A stretch of DNA of 64,000 nucleotides from Flavobacteriales bacterium. Lineage in GTDB: Bacteria > Bacteroidota > Bacteroidia > Flavobacteriales_F > PHOS-HE28. Made by a program: the position numbers and the translations under genes. Below, piece by piece: positions 41,603-49,713 of the stretch. How positions within the stretch are numbered: the stretch's first letter is position 1; the number at the start of each line of letters is the position of its first letter. The stretch lies in contig JADJQW010000002.1 in assembly GCA_016712535.1 (NCBI GenBank), positions 434,001-498,000 on the forward strand. The letters run 5' to 3'. The notes beneath the pieces are model-generated. The model was not told where the DNA came from. It ran no database searches and saw only the letters and a list, made by a program, of their open reading frames with translations.

Positions 41603-42730
41603 ATGGCGGGGCTGTACATCCATATCCCCTTCTGCAAGCGTGCCTGCACGTATTGCGATTTCCATTTCAGCACTTCTGGGAAAGGTCAAGAAGCCCTGCT
41701 CGATGCCATGGAGAAAGAGCTCTTGTTCCGCTCTCAAGAGCTCGGCGATGCACCGGTCGGCACCATCTACTTCGGCGGCGGCACGCCCAGCCTGCTGGAG
41801 CCTGCGCGCATCGCTTCGTTCATTCAGCTCGCGCATGATCTCGTCCGCGTTCAGCGCGATGCCGAAGTGACCTTGGAAGCGAATCCCGACGACATCACGC
41901 CGGAGCGCCTGGAGCAATGGAAGTCGATGGGCATCAGGCGCCTGAGCCTCGGCACGCAGAGCTTCCGCGAGGACCGTTTGAGGTGGATGGGCCGCGCGCA
42001 CAACGCCGGGCAGGCCTTGAAGAGCATCGCGCTCATCGCCAAGGCGGGCTTCGCCTCTTGGACCATCGACTTGATATACGGACTGCCGGGAATGACGTTG
42101 GAGGAATGGGACGAGCAGCTCACCATCGCCCTGGATCATGGCATGCCGCATTTGAGCGCCTACTGCCTCACCGTGGAAGCGAAGACCGCTCTGGCGCACC
42201 AAGTGAAGAAGGCGATGGTGACCATGCCCGGCGATGCGGACCAGAGCGCACAGTTCGACCGGCTGATGGAGCGCATGGAGGCGGCAGGCTTGGAGCACTA
42301 TGAGATCAGCAATTTCGGATTGCCCGGCCACCGCTCACGGCACAACTCCAGCTACTGGGAAGGCGTGCCCTATCTCGGTGTCGGGCCTTCGGCGCATTCG
42401 TTCGACGGCAGCAAGCGCCGCTGGAATGTGGCGAACAACGCACGCTACCAGAAAGCAGTGCAGCAGGGCGAACCCTATTGGGAGGAAGAAACCCTCAACC
42501 CGGCGCAGCGCACGAACGAGCGCCTGCTCACCGGATTGCGCACGAGCAGGGGCGTGGAACTGGCCCGACTGGAACTGGACGTGCTCGGTCATCAACGCAA
42601 GGCCGTTGAGCGATGGATGGCCACGGGCCACCTCGAGCACCGCGATGGGCGGTTAGTTTTGACCAGAGCGGGCAGGCTCTTCGCGGACCGCATCGCGAGC
42701 GACCTGTTCTTCACCTCCGATGATCGCTGA
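41603..42730 (+). CDS. hemW: Radical SAM heme chaperone HemW
   Basis: The 375-residue protein has the radical-SAM cluster motif CKRACTYC with the following DFHFS, typical of HemW/HemN. IYFGGGTPSLLEP, the SLGTQSFREDRLRWMGRAH block and the YEISNFGLPGHRSRHNSSYW segment identify the HemW group rather than true coproporphyrinogen dehydrogenase HemN. HemW carries heme to acceptor proteins. The ATG at 41603, 8 bases after the kinase stop, is preferred over an upstream TTG. Its end overlaps the cyclase gene by 11 bases. Confidence 0.93.
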   Translation: MAGLYIHIPFCKRACTYCDFHFSTSGKGQEALLDAMEKELLFRSQELGDAPVGTIYFGGGTPSLLEPARIASFIQLAHDLVRVQRDAEVTLEANPDDITPERLEQWKSMGIRRLSLGTQSFREDRLRWMGRAHNAGQALKSIALIAKAGFASWTIDLIYGLPGMTLEEWDEQLTIALDHGMPHLSAYCLTVEAKTALAHQVKKAMVTMPGDADQSAQFDRLMERMEAAGLEHYEISNFGLPGHRSRHNSSYWEGVPYLGVGPSAHSFDGSKRRWNVANNARYQKAVQQGEPYWEEETLNPAQRTNERLLTGLRTSRGVELARLELDVLGHQRKAVERWMATGHLEHRDGRLVLTRAGRLFADRIASDLFFTSDDR

Positions 42731-43493
42731 GATCACCCATCGTGGCCGCACCATCAAAGTGGACCTTGCGAAGCCGCTGGACCTCTCGCTGCCGCTGAGC
42801 GGGAAAGGTCCGCGTGCCTGGTATGTGGGTCCGGTGGTGATCGAGCCGGTGCGCTCACGCGATGAGGCTGGCCTGGAGAAGGTCTATGCCGTGAAGGACG
42901 GCGCGCCGGTGAATTTCCGCAACGTGTCCTTCAACCCGCATGGGCACGGCACGCACACCGAGAGCGTGGGGCACATCAGTCCGGAGATCCAAGCGGTGGG
43001 CAACCTGCTGAAGCGCTTCTTCTTCTTCGCGCAAGTGGTGAGCTTGCGGCCTGAGACGCGCCGGGCGCCTGACCAGCGCGAGGACCGCGTGATCACCTTG
43101 GAGCAGTTGCGCAGCATGGTGAACGAGCGGCCGCCGGAAGCGCTCGTGCTGCGCACCCTGCCGAACGATGGCGATGCCGCAACGCGCGAATGGAGCGGCA
43201 GCAATCCATGTTACCTGCAGAGCACGGCCTGCGCGTGGCTGCGCAGCATCGGCGTGAAGCACCTGCTGCTCGACCTGCCCAGCGTGGATCGCGAAGAGGA
43301 TGGAGGGGTGCTGGCGGCGCACCATGCCTTCTGGGATTACCCGGCCACCATCGACCTGGAGCGCACCATCACGGAGATGATCCATGTGCCGGGCGAAGCG
43401 CCCGATGGCGACTACCTGCTCGAGCTGCAATTGCCGCACCTGATCAATGATGCAGCGCCGAGCCGTCCGGTGCTGTACGCCCTGCTGCCATGA
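42720..43493 (+). CDS. Cyclase/kynurenine-formamidase-family hydrolase
   Basis: The 257-residue protein belongs to the metal-dependent cyclase family (PF04199). The metal site HGHGTHTES resembles the family HxGTHxD/E, and the C-terminal half has a second histidine pair (GVLAAHHAFWDYP). Other family members hydrolyse N-formylkynurenine or open cyclic amides; no tryptophan-degradation genes are nearby, so the substrate is open. It is embedded in the AsmA-kinase-hemW operon, overlapping both neighbours. Confidence 0.82.
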   Translation: MIAEITHRGRTIKVDLAKPLDLSLPLSGKGPRAWYVGPVVIEPVRSRDEAGLEKVYAVKDGAPVNFRNVSFNPHGHGTHTESVGHISPEIQAVGNLLKRFFFFAQVVSLRPETRRAPDQREDRVITLEQLRSMVNERPPEALVLRTLPNDGDAATREWSGSNPCYLQSTACAWLRSIGVKHLLLDLPSVDREEDGGVLAAHHAFWDYPATIDLERTITEMIHVPGEAPDGDYLLELQLPHLINDAAPSRPVLYALLP

Positions 43494-43846
43494 CCGCTGC
43501 CGATCTTCAGGCTTATTGTGAGAAGAAGCCCGGGGTGAGCTGGGACACGCCCTTCGGCCCCGATGTGCTCGTGTTCCGCGTGGCGGGTAAGATCTTCATG
43601 CTGACGCCTTTGGATGAGCCAGGCACCGTCAACCTGAAGTGCGACCCGGAGCGCGCGGTGGAATTGCGTGCGCGCTATGAGGGCATCGTGCCGGGCTTCC
43701 ACATGAACAAGCAGCATTGGAACACAGTGGACGTCACGGGCTCCGTTCCGCGCAAGCTGTTGCTGGAGCTGATCGATCACAGCTATGAGCTGGTAAGGGC
43801 GAGTTTGCCGAAGAAAGTGCAGGCTGAGTTGAAGGTTGGAGGTTGA
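43490..43846 (+). CDS. MmcQ/YjbR-family protein
   Basis: The 118-residue protein has the YjbR double-wing fold pattern: YCEKKPGVSWDTPFGPDVLVF, ANVGGKIF-type strand (FRVAGKIFMLT), NLKCDPERAVELRARYEGI and MNKQHWNTVDVTGSVP. Family members may bind DNA, but no function is proven. It overlaps the cyclase stop by four bases (ATGA). The last codons run into the GGTTGA repeat region. Confidence 0.88.
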   Translation: MTAADLQAYCEKKPGVSWDTPFGPDVLVFRVAGKIFMLTPLDEPGTVNLKCDPERAVELRARYEGIVPGFHMNKQHWNTVDVTGSVPRKLLLELIDHSYELVRASLPKKVQAELKVGG

Positions 43847-43985
43847 TTTTGGGGTTGAGGGTTGGACTCGACATTCAACCTTTAGATGAGGCCAACGCGT
43901 GGGCTGCAACTTTCAACCCTCAACCTGCTTCGTGCCAACGGGCAACCCTCAACCATCTTCCAATTCAACCTTCAACCCCCATCGC
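43830..43985. repeat. GGTTGA / TCAACC inverted repeat region
   Basis: Copies of GGTTGA/GGTTGG (43832-43868) face copies of TCAACC (43878-43985: TTCAACC, CCTCAACC, TTCAACCTTCAACC). The two blocks are complementary and could fold as a long imperfect hairpin between the yjbR stop and the DUF502 promoter. They may act as a terminator; relatives are at 9401-9522 and 15473-15496. Confidence 0.55.
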
Positions 43986-43990
43986 ACCGG

Positions 43991-43998
43991 TACATTCG
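43991..43998 (+). promoter_or_regulatory. Promoter -7 box TACATTCG, near-leaderless DUF502 start
   Basis: The box ends eight bases before the ATG at 44007, which supports that start over the longer frame from 43899. Confidence 0.5.
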
Positions 43999-44006
43999 CC
44001 CGCGCT

Positions 44007-44582
44007 ATGCCCCTCAACGCCCGCCGCAGCAGCCGTATCGTACTGGGATACTTCTTCAGGGGCCTGCTCTTGCTTGTTCCGATCACCGTGATCATATGGG
44101 CGGTTTGGCGCGTGCTCGCCTTCCTCGACGGGATCATCCCCATCGAGATCCCGGGCCTGGGAATCCTCACGCTGCTGGCCATCATCACGATCGTGGGCTG
44201 GCTGGGCAGCACGATCTTCTTCCAGCCGCTGGCGGAGATCGGTGACGAGGTGCTGCAGAAGGTGCCCGTGATCAAGACCATGTACGGCGCGCTCAAGGAC
44301 ATGATGGAGGCGCTGGTGGGCAGCAAGCGGAAGTTCGATCGGCCGGTGCTGTGGAAGCTCGGCGGATTGGAAGCGGAGCGGCTCGGCTTCATCACGCAAG
44401 AAGACCTCGAGCATTTGGGGATCGGCCCGGAAAAGGTGGCCGTGTACATGCCGCATTCCTTCGCGTGGAGCGGGAACGTCTTCATAGTGCCGCGCGCCAA
44501 TGTGCGCCCGCTGGACGCGAACCCCGCCGATGTGATGAAATTCGCCGTGAGCGGCGGCGTGTCGAAGGTGGATGATGAGTGA
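44007..44582 (+). CDS. DUF502-family inner-membrane protein
   Basis: The 191-residue protein has two N-terminal helices (LGYFFRGLLLLVPITVIIWAV and GILTLLAIITIVGWLGSTI) and a soluble C-terminal half with VIKTMYGALKDMMEAL and VAVYMPHSFAWSGNVFIVP, the DUF502 signature. The function is unknown; plant relatives are COV (continuous vascular ring) proteins. The start at 44007 follows a promoter box. Confidence 0.88.
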   Translation: MPLNARRSSRIVLGYFFRGLLLLVPITVIIWAVWRVLAFLDGIIPIEIPGLGILTLLAIITIVGWLGSTIFFQPLAEIGDEVLQKVPVIKTMYGALKDMMEALVGSKRKFDRPVLWKLGGLEAERLGFITQEDLEHLGIGPEKVAVYMPHSFAWSGNVFIVPRANVRPLDANPADVMKFAVSGGVSKVDDE

Positions 44583-44621
44583 CGGATCCGCTGCGGCACG
44601 TCCATTGACTGAACGACCGGC

Positions 44622-45488
44622 ATGAAACATCTCGCGCTCAGCGCTGCTTCCGTTCTCATCTCTGCCTGGCTCAATGCGCAGTCCGCCGTGAGCGTCTCTT
44701 CCTTCCCATTCAGCAATGGCGTGCACCCTACGCTCAGCTTCCAATTCGAGGGCACGGATGTGAAGTACGTGGAGTCGTGGTGGAAGGATGAGCTGAAGCG
44801 GGTGAGCCGCGAGGTGAGCAGCAAGAAGGAAGTGATCGGCGCGGGCGCCCTGCTGCCGCAGATCACCGGCGATACCGTGCGCGTGCTGTTGAAGGCTGAG
44901 CAGCGCAAGGGAGCGCCGTTCACCGTGGCGCATGCAGCCTTCCTCACCCGGGAGGGCTGGTTGGGGCCGAGCAGCGATGCCAGGGCCTTTGAAGGTGCCA
45001 AGGCCTACGTGCAGCAGCAGAGCACCATGCTTCGGCGGCAGCTCGCTCAGCAAGAGCTCACCATTGCCGACAAGGGGCTGGCCAAGCTGAACCAGGAGCT
45101 GAGCAACCTGCAGCGCGAGAAGGAGCGCATGGAATCGAGCATCGAGAAGGCGAAGCAGCGCGCCGCAGAGGCGGTGCAGGAGCAGGAGCGCCTGGTCCAG
45201 GAGCATGAAGAGCTGGCGAAGAAGGTTGACGCGCAGCGCAAGGAGAACGCCGCCGAGCCGGACGCAGAAGGGGAGAAGGCCCTTGCCGCGCTGCTCAAGG
45301 AGCAGAGCAGGTCGCAAGCGAGGCACGCGAAGGCTATCGCGGAGGAGGCTGATCAGAAGAAGAAGGCCGAAGAACTGGCTTGGGACGTGAAGAAGAACCT
45401 CGAAGCCCAGGAGCGCAAGCGCGGCGATATCGCCAAGCAGGAGCAGCTCGTGCAGGCCATGCGCGAGAAGCTCGATTCCATTCGCTGA
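44622..45488 (+). CDS. Secreted coiled-coil hypothetical protein
   Basis: The 288-residue protein has a signal peptide (MKHLALSAASVLISAWLNAQ) and a beta-type N-terminal domain (~25-125, HPTLSFQFEGTDVKYVESWW). A long charged coiled coil follows (~135-288, heptads of L/E/K/Q such as LAKLNQELSNLQREKERMES). It probably sits in the periplasm. It starts 39 bases after the DUF502 stop and may be in the same transcript. No family was recognised. Confidence 0.75.
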   Translation: MKHLALSAASVLISAWLNAQSAVSVSSFPFSNGVHPTLSFQFEGTDVKYVESWWKDELKRVSREVSSKKEVIGAGALLPQITGDTVRVLLKAEQRKGAPFTVAHAAFLTREGWLGPSSDARAFEGAKAYVQQQSTMLRRQLAQQELTIADKGLAKLNQELSNLQREKERMESSIEKAKQRAAEAVQEQERLVQEHEELAKKVDAQRKENAAEPDAEGEKALAALLKEQSRSQARHAKAIAEEADQKKKAEELAWDVKKNLEAQERKRGDIAKQEQLVQAMREKLDSIR

Positions 45489-45501
45489 GGGGCGGCTCCT
45501 C

Positions 45502-45509
45502 TACCTTGG
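45502..45509 (+). promoter_or_regulatory. Promoter -7 box TACCTTGG, near-leaderless start
   Basis: The box ends eight bases before the ATG at 45518. Confidence 0.5.
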
Positions 45510-45517
45510 CGCGCTCG

Positions 45518-46483
45518 ATGCGCAGCCGCACTCAGGCTCTATGGGTCCTGCACCTCACGGTCTTCCTCTGGGGTTTCACGGGCATCTTCGGCAAGCTGAT
45601 CCAACAGGGCACCCTGCACCTGGTGTACACGCGCACGATCATCGCGGCCCTCGGACTCGCGGTGGCGGCGGTGATCATGAAGCGCTCGCTCTCCTGGCGC
45701 ACGCCGAAGCTGGGCATCTACCTGCTCACGGGACTCATCATCACGGGCCATTGGATCACCTTCTATGGGGCCATCAAGATCAGCACGGCCAGCATCGCGG
45801 CGGCCTGCTTGAGCACGAGCACGGTGTTCACGGCTTTGCTGGAGCCGATCTGGTTCAAGCGCAAGGTGCGCGGGTATGAGGTGGTGCTCGGCCTGATCGT
45901 GATCGCGGCACTGCTGCTGATCTTCGGATTGGAGACCGATCACCGCTGGGGCATCGTGGTGGGCGTGGTCAGCGCCCTGCTCAGCGCATGGTTCAACATC
46001 ATCAATGCGGTGCTGGTGCACAAGGACGACCCCGTGCGCATCAGCTTCTACGAGATCGCGAGCGTGGCAGCCTTCATGCTCCTCATCCTCCTCGCCATCC
46101 CATTCATCCAGGATATCGGCATCACGGGGCTCGCTGGTGCGCTGGCCGATCAGGACGGATTGCCGCCACCGCTCTGGGAGCTGCCCACTAGCGACATCAT
46201 CTATCACCTGTTGCTCGGACTGGTCTGCACCTCCTTGCCCTTCGTCACGGGCATCCTCGTCATGCGCAAGCTCTCGGCCTTCACGGTCATGCTCACCGTG
46301 AACCTGGAGCCGGTGTACACCATCTTGATCGCCCTGCTGATCTGGGGCGCAGAGGAGAAGCTGCGCACGGGCTCCTACCTCGGGATTGCGCTCATCCTCA
46401 TCTGCCTCTTCGTGAACGGCTGGTACCACCGCCGCATGAGCGCGAAGGAGATGGCTGAGCCGGATCCTCTGAGCCACGGCTGA
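45518..46483 (+). CDS. EamA-family drug/metabolite transporter
   Basis: The 321-residue protein has ten hydrophobic helices in two EamA units (HLTVFLWGFTGIFGKLI, ISTASIAAACLSTSTVFTAL, and MLTVNLEPVYTILIALLIW near the end). It resembles the DMT exporter at 26347-27270 in family only; the sequences are distinct. The substrate is unknown. ATG 45518 is preferred over the longer frame that overlaps the coiled-coil gene. A hairpin at 46484-46513 follows the stop. Confidence 0.85.
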   Translation: MRSRTQALWVLHLTVFLWGFTGIFGKLIQQGTLHLVYTRTIIAALGLAVAAVIMKRSLSWRTPKLGIYLLTGLIITGHWITFYGAIKISTASIAAACLSTSTVFTALLEPIWFKRKVRGYEVVLGLIVIAALLLIFGLETDHRWGIVVGVVSALLSAWFNIINAVLVHKDDPVRISFYEIASVAAFMLLILLAIPFIQDIGITGLAGALADQDGLPPPLWELPTSDIIYHLLLGLVCTSLPFVTGILVMRKLSAFTVMLTVNLEPVYTILIALLIWGAEEKLRTGSYLGIALILICLFVNGWYHRRMSAKEMAEPDPLSHG

Positions 46484-46513
46484 ACCGGGCACCGCCCTCC
46501 GGTGTTGCCCGGT
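46484..46513 (+). terminator. Hairpin between the EamA gene and ispG
   Basis: Arms ACCGGGC and GCCCGGT (7 bp) with an inner ACCG/CGGT stem. Its right arm ends on the first base of the ispG promoter box, so termination and initiation signals touch. Confidence 0.5.
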
Positions 46514-46520
46514 ACCTTCG
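46513..46520 (+). promoter_or_regulatory. Promoter -7 box TACCTTCG for ispG
   Basis: The box lies 15 nt before the ATG at 46536. Confidence 0.5.
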
Positions 46521-46535
46521 CCGCCTTCGCATCCC

Positions 46536-48491
46536 ATGTCCGAGACCAAGATCATCGCCCCCTGGCAGTATTGCCCCAGCCTCACGCGCTACGAGCGCTG
46601 GCGCACCCGCGAAGTGCGCATTGGTGGAATCGGCATCGGCGGCTCCAACCCCATCCGGGTGCAGAGCATGACCACCACGGATACGATGGACACCGCCGCC
46701 ACCGTGGCCCAGAGCATCCGCATGATCGAGGCCGGCTGTGAGCTGGTGCGCATCACCGCGCCGAGCAAGAAGGACGCGGAGAACCTCGCGGAGATCAAGA
46801 GGCAGCTGCGCGCGGCGGGCTTCGATACGCCGCTGGTGGCCGATATCCACTTCACGCCGAATGCCGCTGAAGTGGCAGCGCGCATCGTGGAGAAGGTGCG
46901 CGTGAATCCCGGCAATTACGTGGACAAGAAGAAGTTCGACGTGCGTGAGTACACCGATGCCGAGTACGCCCACGAACTGGAGCGCATCCGCGAGCGCTTC
47001 ACCCCGTTGGTGCGCATCTGCAAGGAGCACGGCACCGCCATGCGCATCGGCACCAACCACGGCAGCCTCAGCGACCGCATCCTGAACCGCTACGGCGATA
47101 CGCCACAGGGCATGGTCGAGAGCGCCTTTGAGTTCCTGCGCATCTGCCGCGACGAGGGCTATCACGACATCGTGCTGAGCATGAAGGCCAGCAACGTGCA
47201 GGTGATGGTGCAGGCTTACCGACTGCTCGTTCACCGCATGATGCAGGAAGGCTGGGACTATCCGCTTCACCTGGGCGTGACCGAAGCCGGGGATGGCGAA
47301 GACGGGCGCGTGAAGAGCGCAGCAGGTATCGGCGCGCTGCTGGAGGATGGCCTCGGCGACACCGTGCGCGTGAGCCTCACCGAGGAGCCGGAGGCGGAGA
47401 TACCTGTCGCCCGCGCCTTGGTGGACCGTTATGCGAAGCGTCGTGGCCATGAAGCGATTCCGGATATCGAGCAAGCGCCATTGGATCCCTTCTCGCATGC
47501 ACGCCGCAGCGCACGCGAGGTCCTCAACATCGGTGCGCGGCACGTGCCCGTGGTGATGGCTGATTTGAGCAACCGGAAGGAGATCACCCCCGCCACGCTT
47601 TTCGCATGGGGCTATCGCTACAGCGTGCCGCTGGACAAGTGGAATATCACCGACCAGGCCTGCGACTACGCGTTCACCGGGAAGAACACCATCGGCTTCG
47701 AGATCCCAGGCACGCTCGGCATCGTGCAGGAGCATGCGGTCTGGCTGACCAACCAAGCCAAGGAGCGCCACTATCCCTTCATCAACAAGAAGGAATACCT
47801 CGGAGGAAGGGCGCTGCATCCGCAGCTGAACTTCGTGTACGCCACGCTGACCGAGCTGGATGGACCCTTCATCGCCAAACTGAAGGAAGACGCCACCGCT
47901 GCATTGCTGATCGACTCATACAATGCGCACGGCATGGCCGAGCAGCGCCGCCTCTTCTTCGAGTTGATGGCCAAGGAGTGCCCGGTGCCGGTGATCATCG
48001 GCCGCGCCTATGGCGACATCACCAACGAGGCGCTCGTGCTCGAGAGCAGCACCGACATCGGTCCGCTGTTGATCGATGGCCTGGGCGATGGGATCTTCAT
48101 CGCCGATGAGAAGGGAGGACGCGAGGACCTCGTCTGCCGCACGGCCTTCGGCATCCTGCAGGCCACGCGCACGCGCACCAGCAAGACCGAATACATCAGC
48201 TGCCCCAGTTGCGGCCGCACGCTCTTCGACCTGCAAGAGACCACGGCGAAGATCCGCGCGCGCACCAGTCACTTGAAAGGAGTGAAGATCGGCATCATGG
48301 GCTGCATCGTTAATGGCCCCGGCGAGATGGCTGATGCCGATTTCGGGTACGTGGGCACCGGCAACGGCGTGATCACGCTCTACCGCGAGAAGGAAGTGGT
48401 GAAGCGCAACGTGCCCAGTGCCCAGGCCGTGGACGAATTGATCGCGCTGATCAAGGAGCACGGGATGTGGGTGGATCAGGCGGAGAACTAG
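46536..48491 (+). CDS. ispG: 4-hydroxy-3-methylbut-2-enyl diphosphate synthase, long form
   Basis: The 651-residue [4Fe-4S] enzyme converts MEcPP to HMBPP in the MEP isoprenoid pathway. The TIM-barrel part begins IGGSNPIRVQSMTTTDT. A middle insertion domain (~290-460), found in Bacteroidota, chlamydiae and plants, separates it from the Fe-S domain. The cluster ligands are C556 and C559 (CPSC) and C590 (CIVNGPGEMADADFG). All key residues are intact, so this is the functional copy. The C-terminal part is duplicated as the fragment at 1344-1991. The CpeT-like gene follows after 18 bases. Confidence 0.97.
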   Translation: MSETKIIAPWQYCPSLTRYERWRTREVRIGGIGIGGSNPIRVQSMTTTDTMDTAATVAQSIRMIEAGCELVRITAPSKKDAENLAEIKRQLRAAGFDTPLVADIHFTPNAAEVAARIVEKVRVNPGNYVDKKKFDVREYTDAEYAHELERIRERFTPLVRICKEHGTAMRIGTNHGSLSDRILNRYGDTPQGMVESAFEFLRICRDEGYHDIVLSMKASNVQVMVQAYRLLVHRMMQEGWDYPLHLGVTEAGDGEDGRVKSAAGIGALLEDGLGDTVRVSLTEEPEAEIPVARALVDRYAKRRGHEAIPDIEQAPLDPFSHARRSAREVLNIGARHVPVVMADLSNRKEITPATLFAWGYRYSVPLDKWNITDQACDYAFTGKNTIGFEIPGTLGIVQEHAVWLTNQAKERHYPFINKKEYLGGRALHPQLNFVYATLTELDGPFIAKLKEDATAALLIDSYNAHGMAEQRRLFFELMAKECPVPVIIGRAYGDITNEALVLESSTDIGPLLIDGLGDGIFIADEKGGREDLVCRTAFGILQATRTRTSKTEYISCPSCGRTLFDLQETTAKIRARTSHLKGVKIGIMGCIVNGPGEMADADFGYVGTGNGVITLYREKEVVKRNVPSAQAVDELIALIKEHGMWVDQAEN

Positions 48492-48509
48492 CGAACCAGG
48501 ATCACGACC

Positions 48510-49124
48510 ATGCGCAACGCCCTTCTACTCGCGCTCTTCCTTACGGCAGGAAACGCCGCCGCCCAGCGCACACGTGCGCTTGAGGCCCTCGCCATGACCT
48601 TGGAAGGCTCATATACCAGCGCGGAACAGGCTGCGGCCGACACCAACTACTTCAACATCGAACTGGAGATGGTGCGCATCTGGGCGAAGCGCAAGGATGG
48701 CGCGTGGTTCTATGTGGAGCAGGCCGCCGCCGAAAGCAAGTCCAAGCCTTACCGCCAGCGCGTCTATCGGCTCACCGAGGTGAATGACAGCACTTTCCGC
48801 AGTGAGATCCACACCATCCGCAGCGGCGAGCGCTACTTCGGCGCCTACAAGGATTTCAGCCTCCTGGCTCAGCTGCACCCGGATTCCATCGATGTGATGG
48901 AAGGCTGCGCCATCACCTTGCAGCGTTACAAGAGCATCTATCAAGGGAGCACGAATGGCCGCGATTGCCCGAACTCGCGCAGCGGTGCGGCCTATGCCAC
49001 GAGTGAAGTGACCATCCGCAGCGACCGGATGATCAGTTGGGACCGCGGCTACGACGATGCGGGCAAGCAGGTCTGGGGCGCAACCAAGGGCGGATACGTC
49101 TTCCTGAAGAAGCGCAAGTACTGA
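48510..49124 (+). CDS. CpcT/CpeT-like protein
   Basis: The 204-residue protein has a signal peptide (MRNALLLALFLTAGNAAA) and the CpcT/CpeT pattern: MTLEGSYTSAEQAAAD, MVRIWAKRKDGAWFYVEQA, KPYRQRVYRL, and the C-terminal GRDCPNSRSGAAYATSEV and ISWDRGYDDAGKQVWGATKG. In cyanobacteria these lyases attach bilins to phycobiliproteins; here, with a signal peptide and no phycobiliprotein, it more likely binds another small ligand in the periplasm. It starts 18 bases after ispG and is followed by a hairpin. Confidence 0.85.
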   Translation: MRNALLLALFLTAGNAAAQRTRALEALAMTLEGSYTSAEQAAADTNYFNIELEMVRIWAKRKDGAWFYVEQAAAESKSKPYRQRVYRLTEVNDSTFRSEIHTIRSGERYFGAYKDFSLLAQLHPDSIDVMEGCAITLQRYKSIYQGSTNGRDCPNSRSGAAYATSEVTIRSDRMISWDRGYDDAGKQVWGATKGGYVFLKKRKY

Positions 49125-49130
49125 ACGCGC

Positions 49131-49160
49131 CGAGGCCGCGCCTTACGGGACGCGGCCTCG
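49131..49160. terminator. Perfect 10-bp hairpin after the ispG operon
   Basis: Arms CGAGGCCGCG and CGCGGCCTCG enclose a 10-base loop, six bases after the CpeT-like stop. It is also positioned to serve the convergent 42-residue ORF. There is no T-run. Confidence 0.6.
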
Positions 49161-49185
49161 ATGCCTATGGTGTATGGAACGTGGT

Positions 49186-49314
49186 TCACTCTTGGGCGGC
49201 CACTTCGGCGGTGGCCTTCTCCTGTTCGGCGGCGCTGCCATTGCTGGCGGCCACGCATACCAGGAGGATCAGCAGCACGGCTGCTTGAAGGAGGGTGCGG
49301 TGCTTGGTCTGCAT
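49186..49314 (-). CDS. Small exported 42-residue hypothetical protein
   Basis: The frame from ATG 49314 to TGA 49186 encodes a basic start (MQTKHR), a hydrophobic helix (TLLQAAVLLILLVCVAAS) and a short acidic/alanine-rich tail ending in VAAQE. It could be a single-pass membrane peptide or a secreted remnant; no lipobox is convincing. A GC hairpin sits just beyond its stop. No family was recognised. Confidence 0.45.
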   Translation of the reverse strand: MQTKHRTLLQAAVLLILLVCVAASNGSAAEQEKATAEVAAQE

Positions 49315-49425
49315 GGTGTGGTTCGTTGCGGTATGGCCCTGTGAACGGGCCTTGCTCGCAGCGGTTCCAGCATTTCGACGGTCCAGTACTGGTGATCGAC
49401 GGAGCCTGTCAAGCCCCTTCGGCCA

Positions 49426-49713
49426 TCATTTCCCCAAGTAGCCTTTGATCGCCGCCACATAGGCCTCGAACGCGGCAAGTCCGGCCAAGGATACCCTGCA
49501 CGAGGTATTGGGATAATTGTCCTTGAAGCTTTTGCTGACCTCAATGTAGCCCGCCTCTTTCAGCTTGCTGATCTGCACGCTCAGATTGCCGCGCGTGGCG
49601 CCCGTTTTCTCCAGGATGAAGTTGAAATCGGCGCTTTCCACCGAGACTAAAAGGCTCATCACCGCCAGCCGCAACTGGTTGTGCAGCACGGGGTCAAGCG
49701 GCGCGAAGGCCAT
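49426..49713 (-). CDS. Winged-helix transcriptional regulator
   Basis: The 95-residue protein is a compact winged helix of the HTH_27 type: DPVLHNQLRLAVMSLL, FNFILEKTGATRGNLSVQIS (recognition helix region) and LKEAGYIEVSKSFKDNYPNT (wing), with no ligand-binding domain. Such regulators in Bacteroidota are usually paired with a membrane protein, as here: its start overlaps the end of the upstream membrane gene by 20 bases. It may regulate that pair. Confidence 0.85.
   Translation of the reverse strand: MAFAPLDPVLHNQLRLAVMSLLVSVESADFNFILEKTGATRGNLSVQISKLKEAGYIEVSKSFKDNYPNTSCRVSLAGLAAFEAYVAAIKGYLGK

Noticed and set aside
43847..44006. CRISPR-like array in the repeated TCAACC region
   Set aside because: The repeat unit is only 6-8 bases, irregularly spaced and in both orientations, without spacer-length units.
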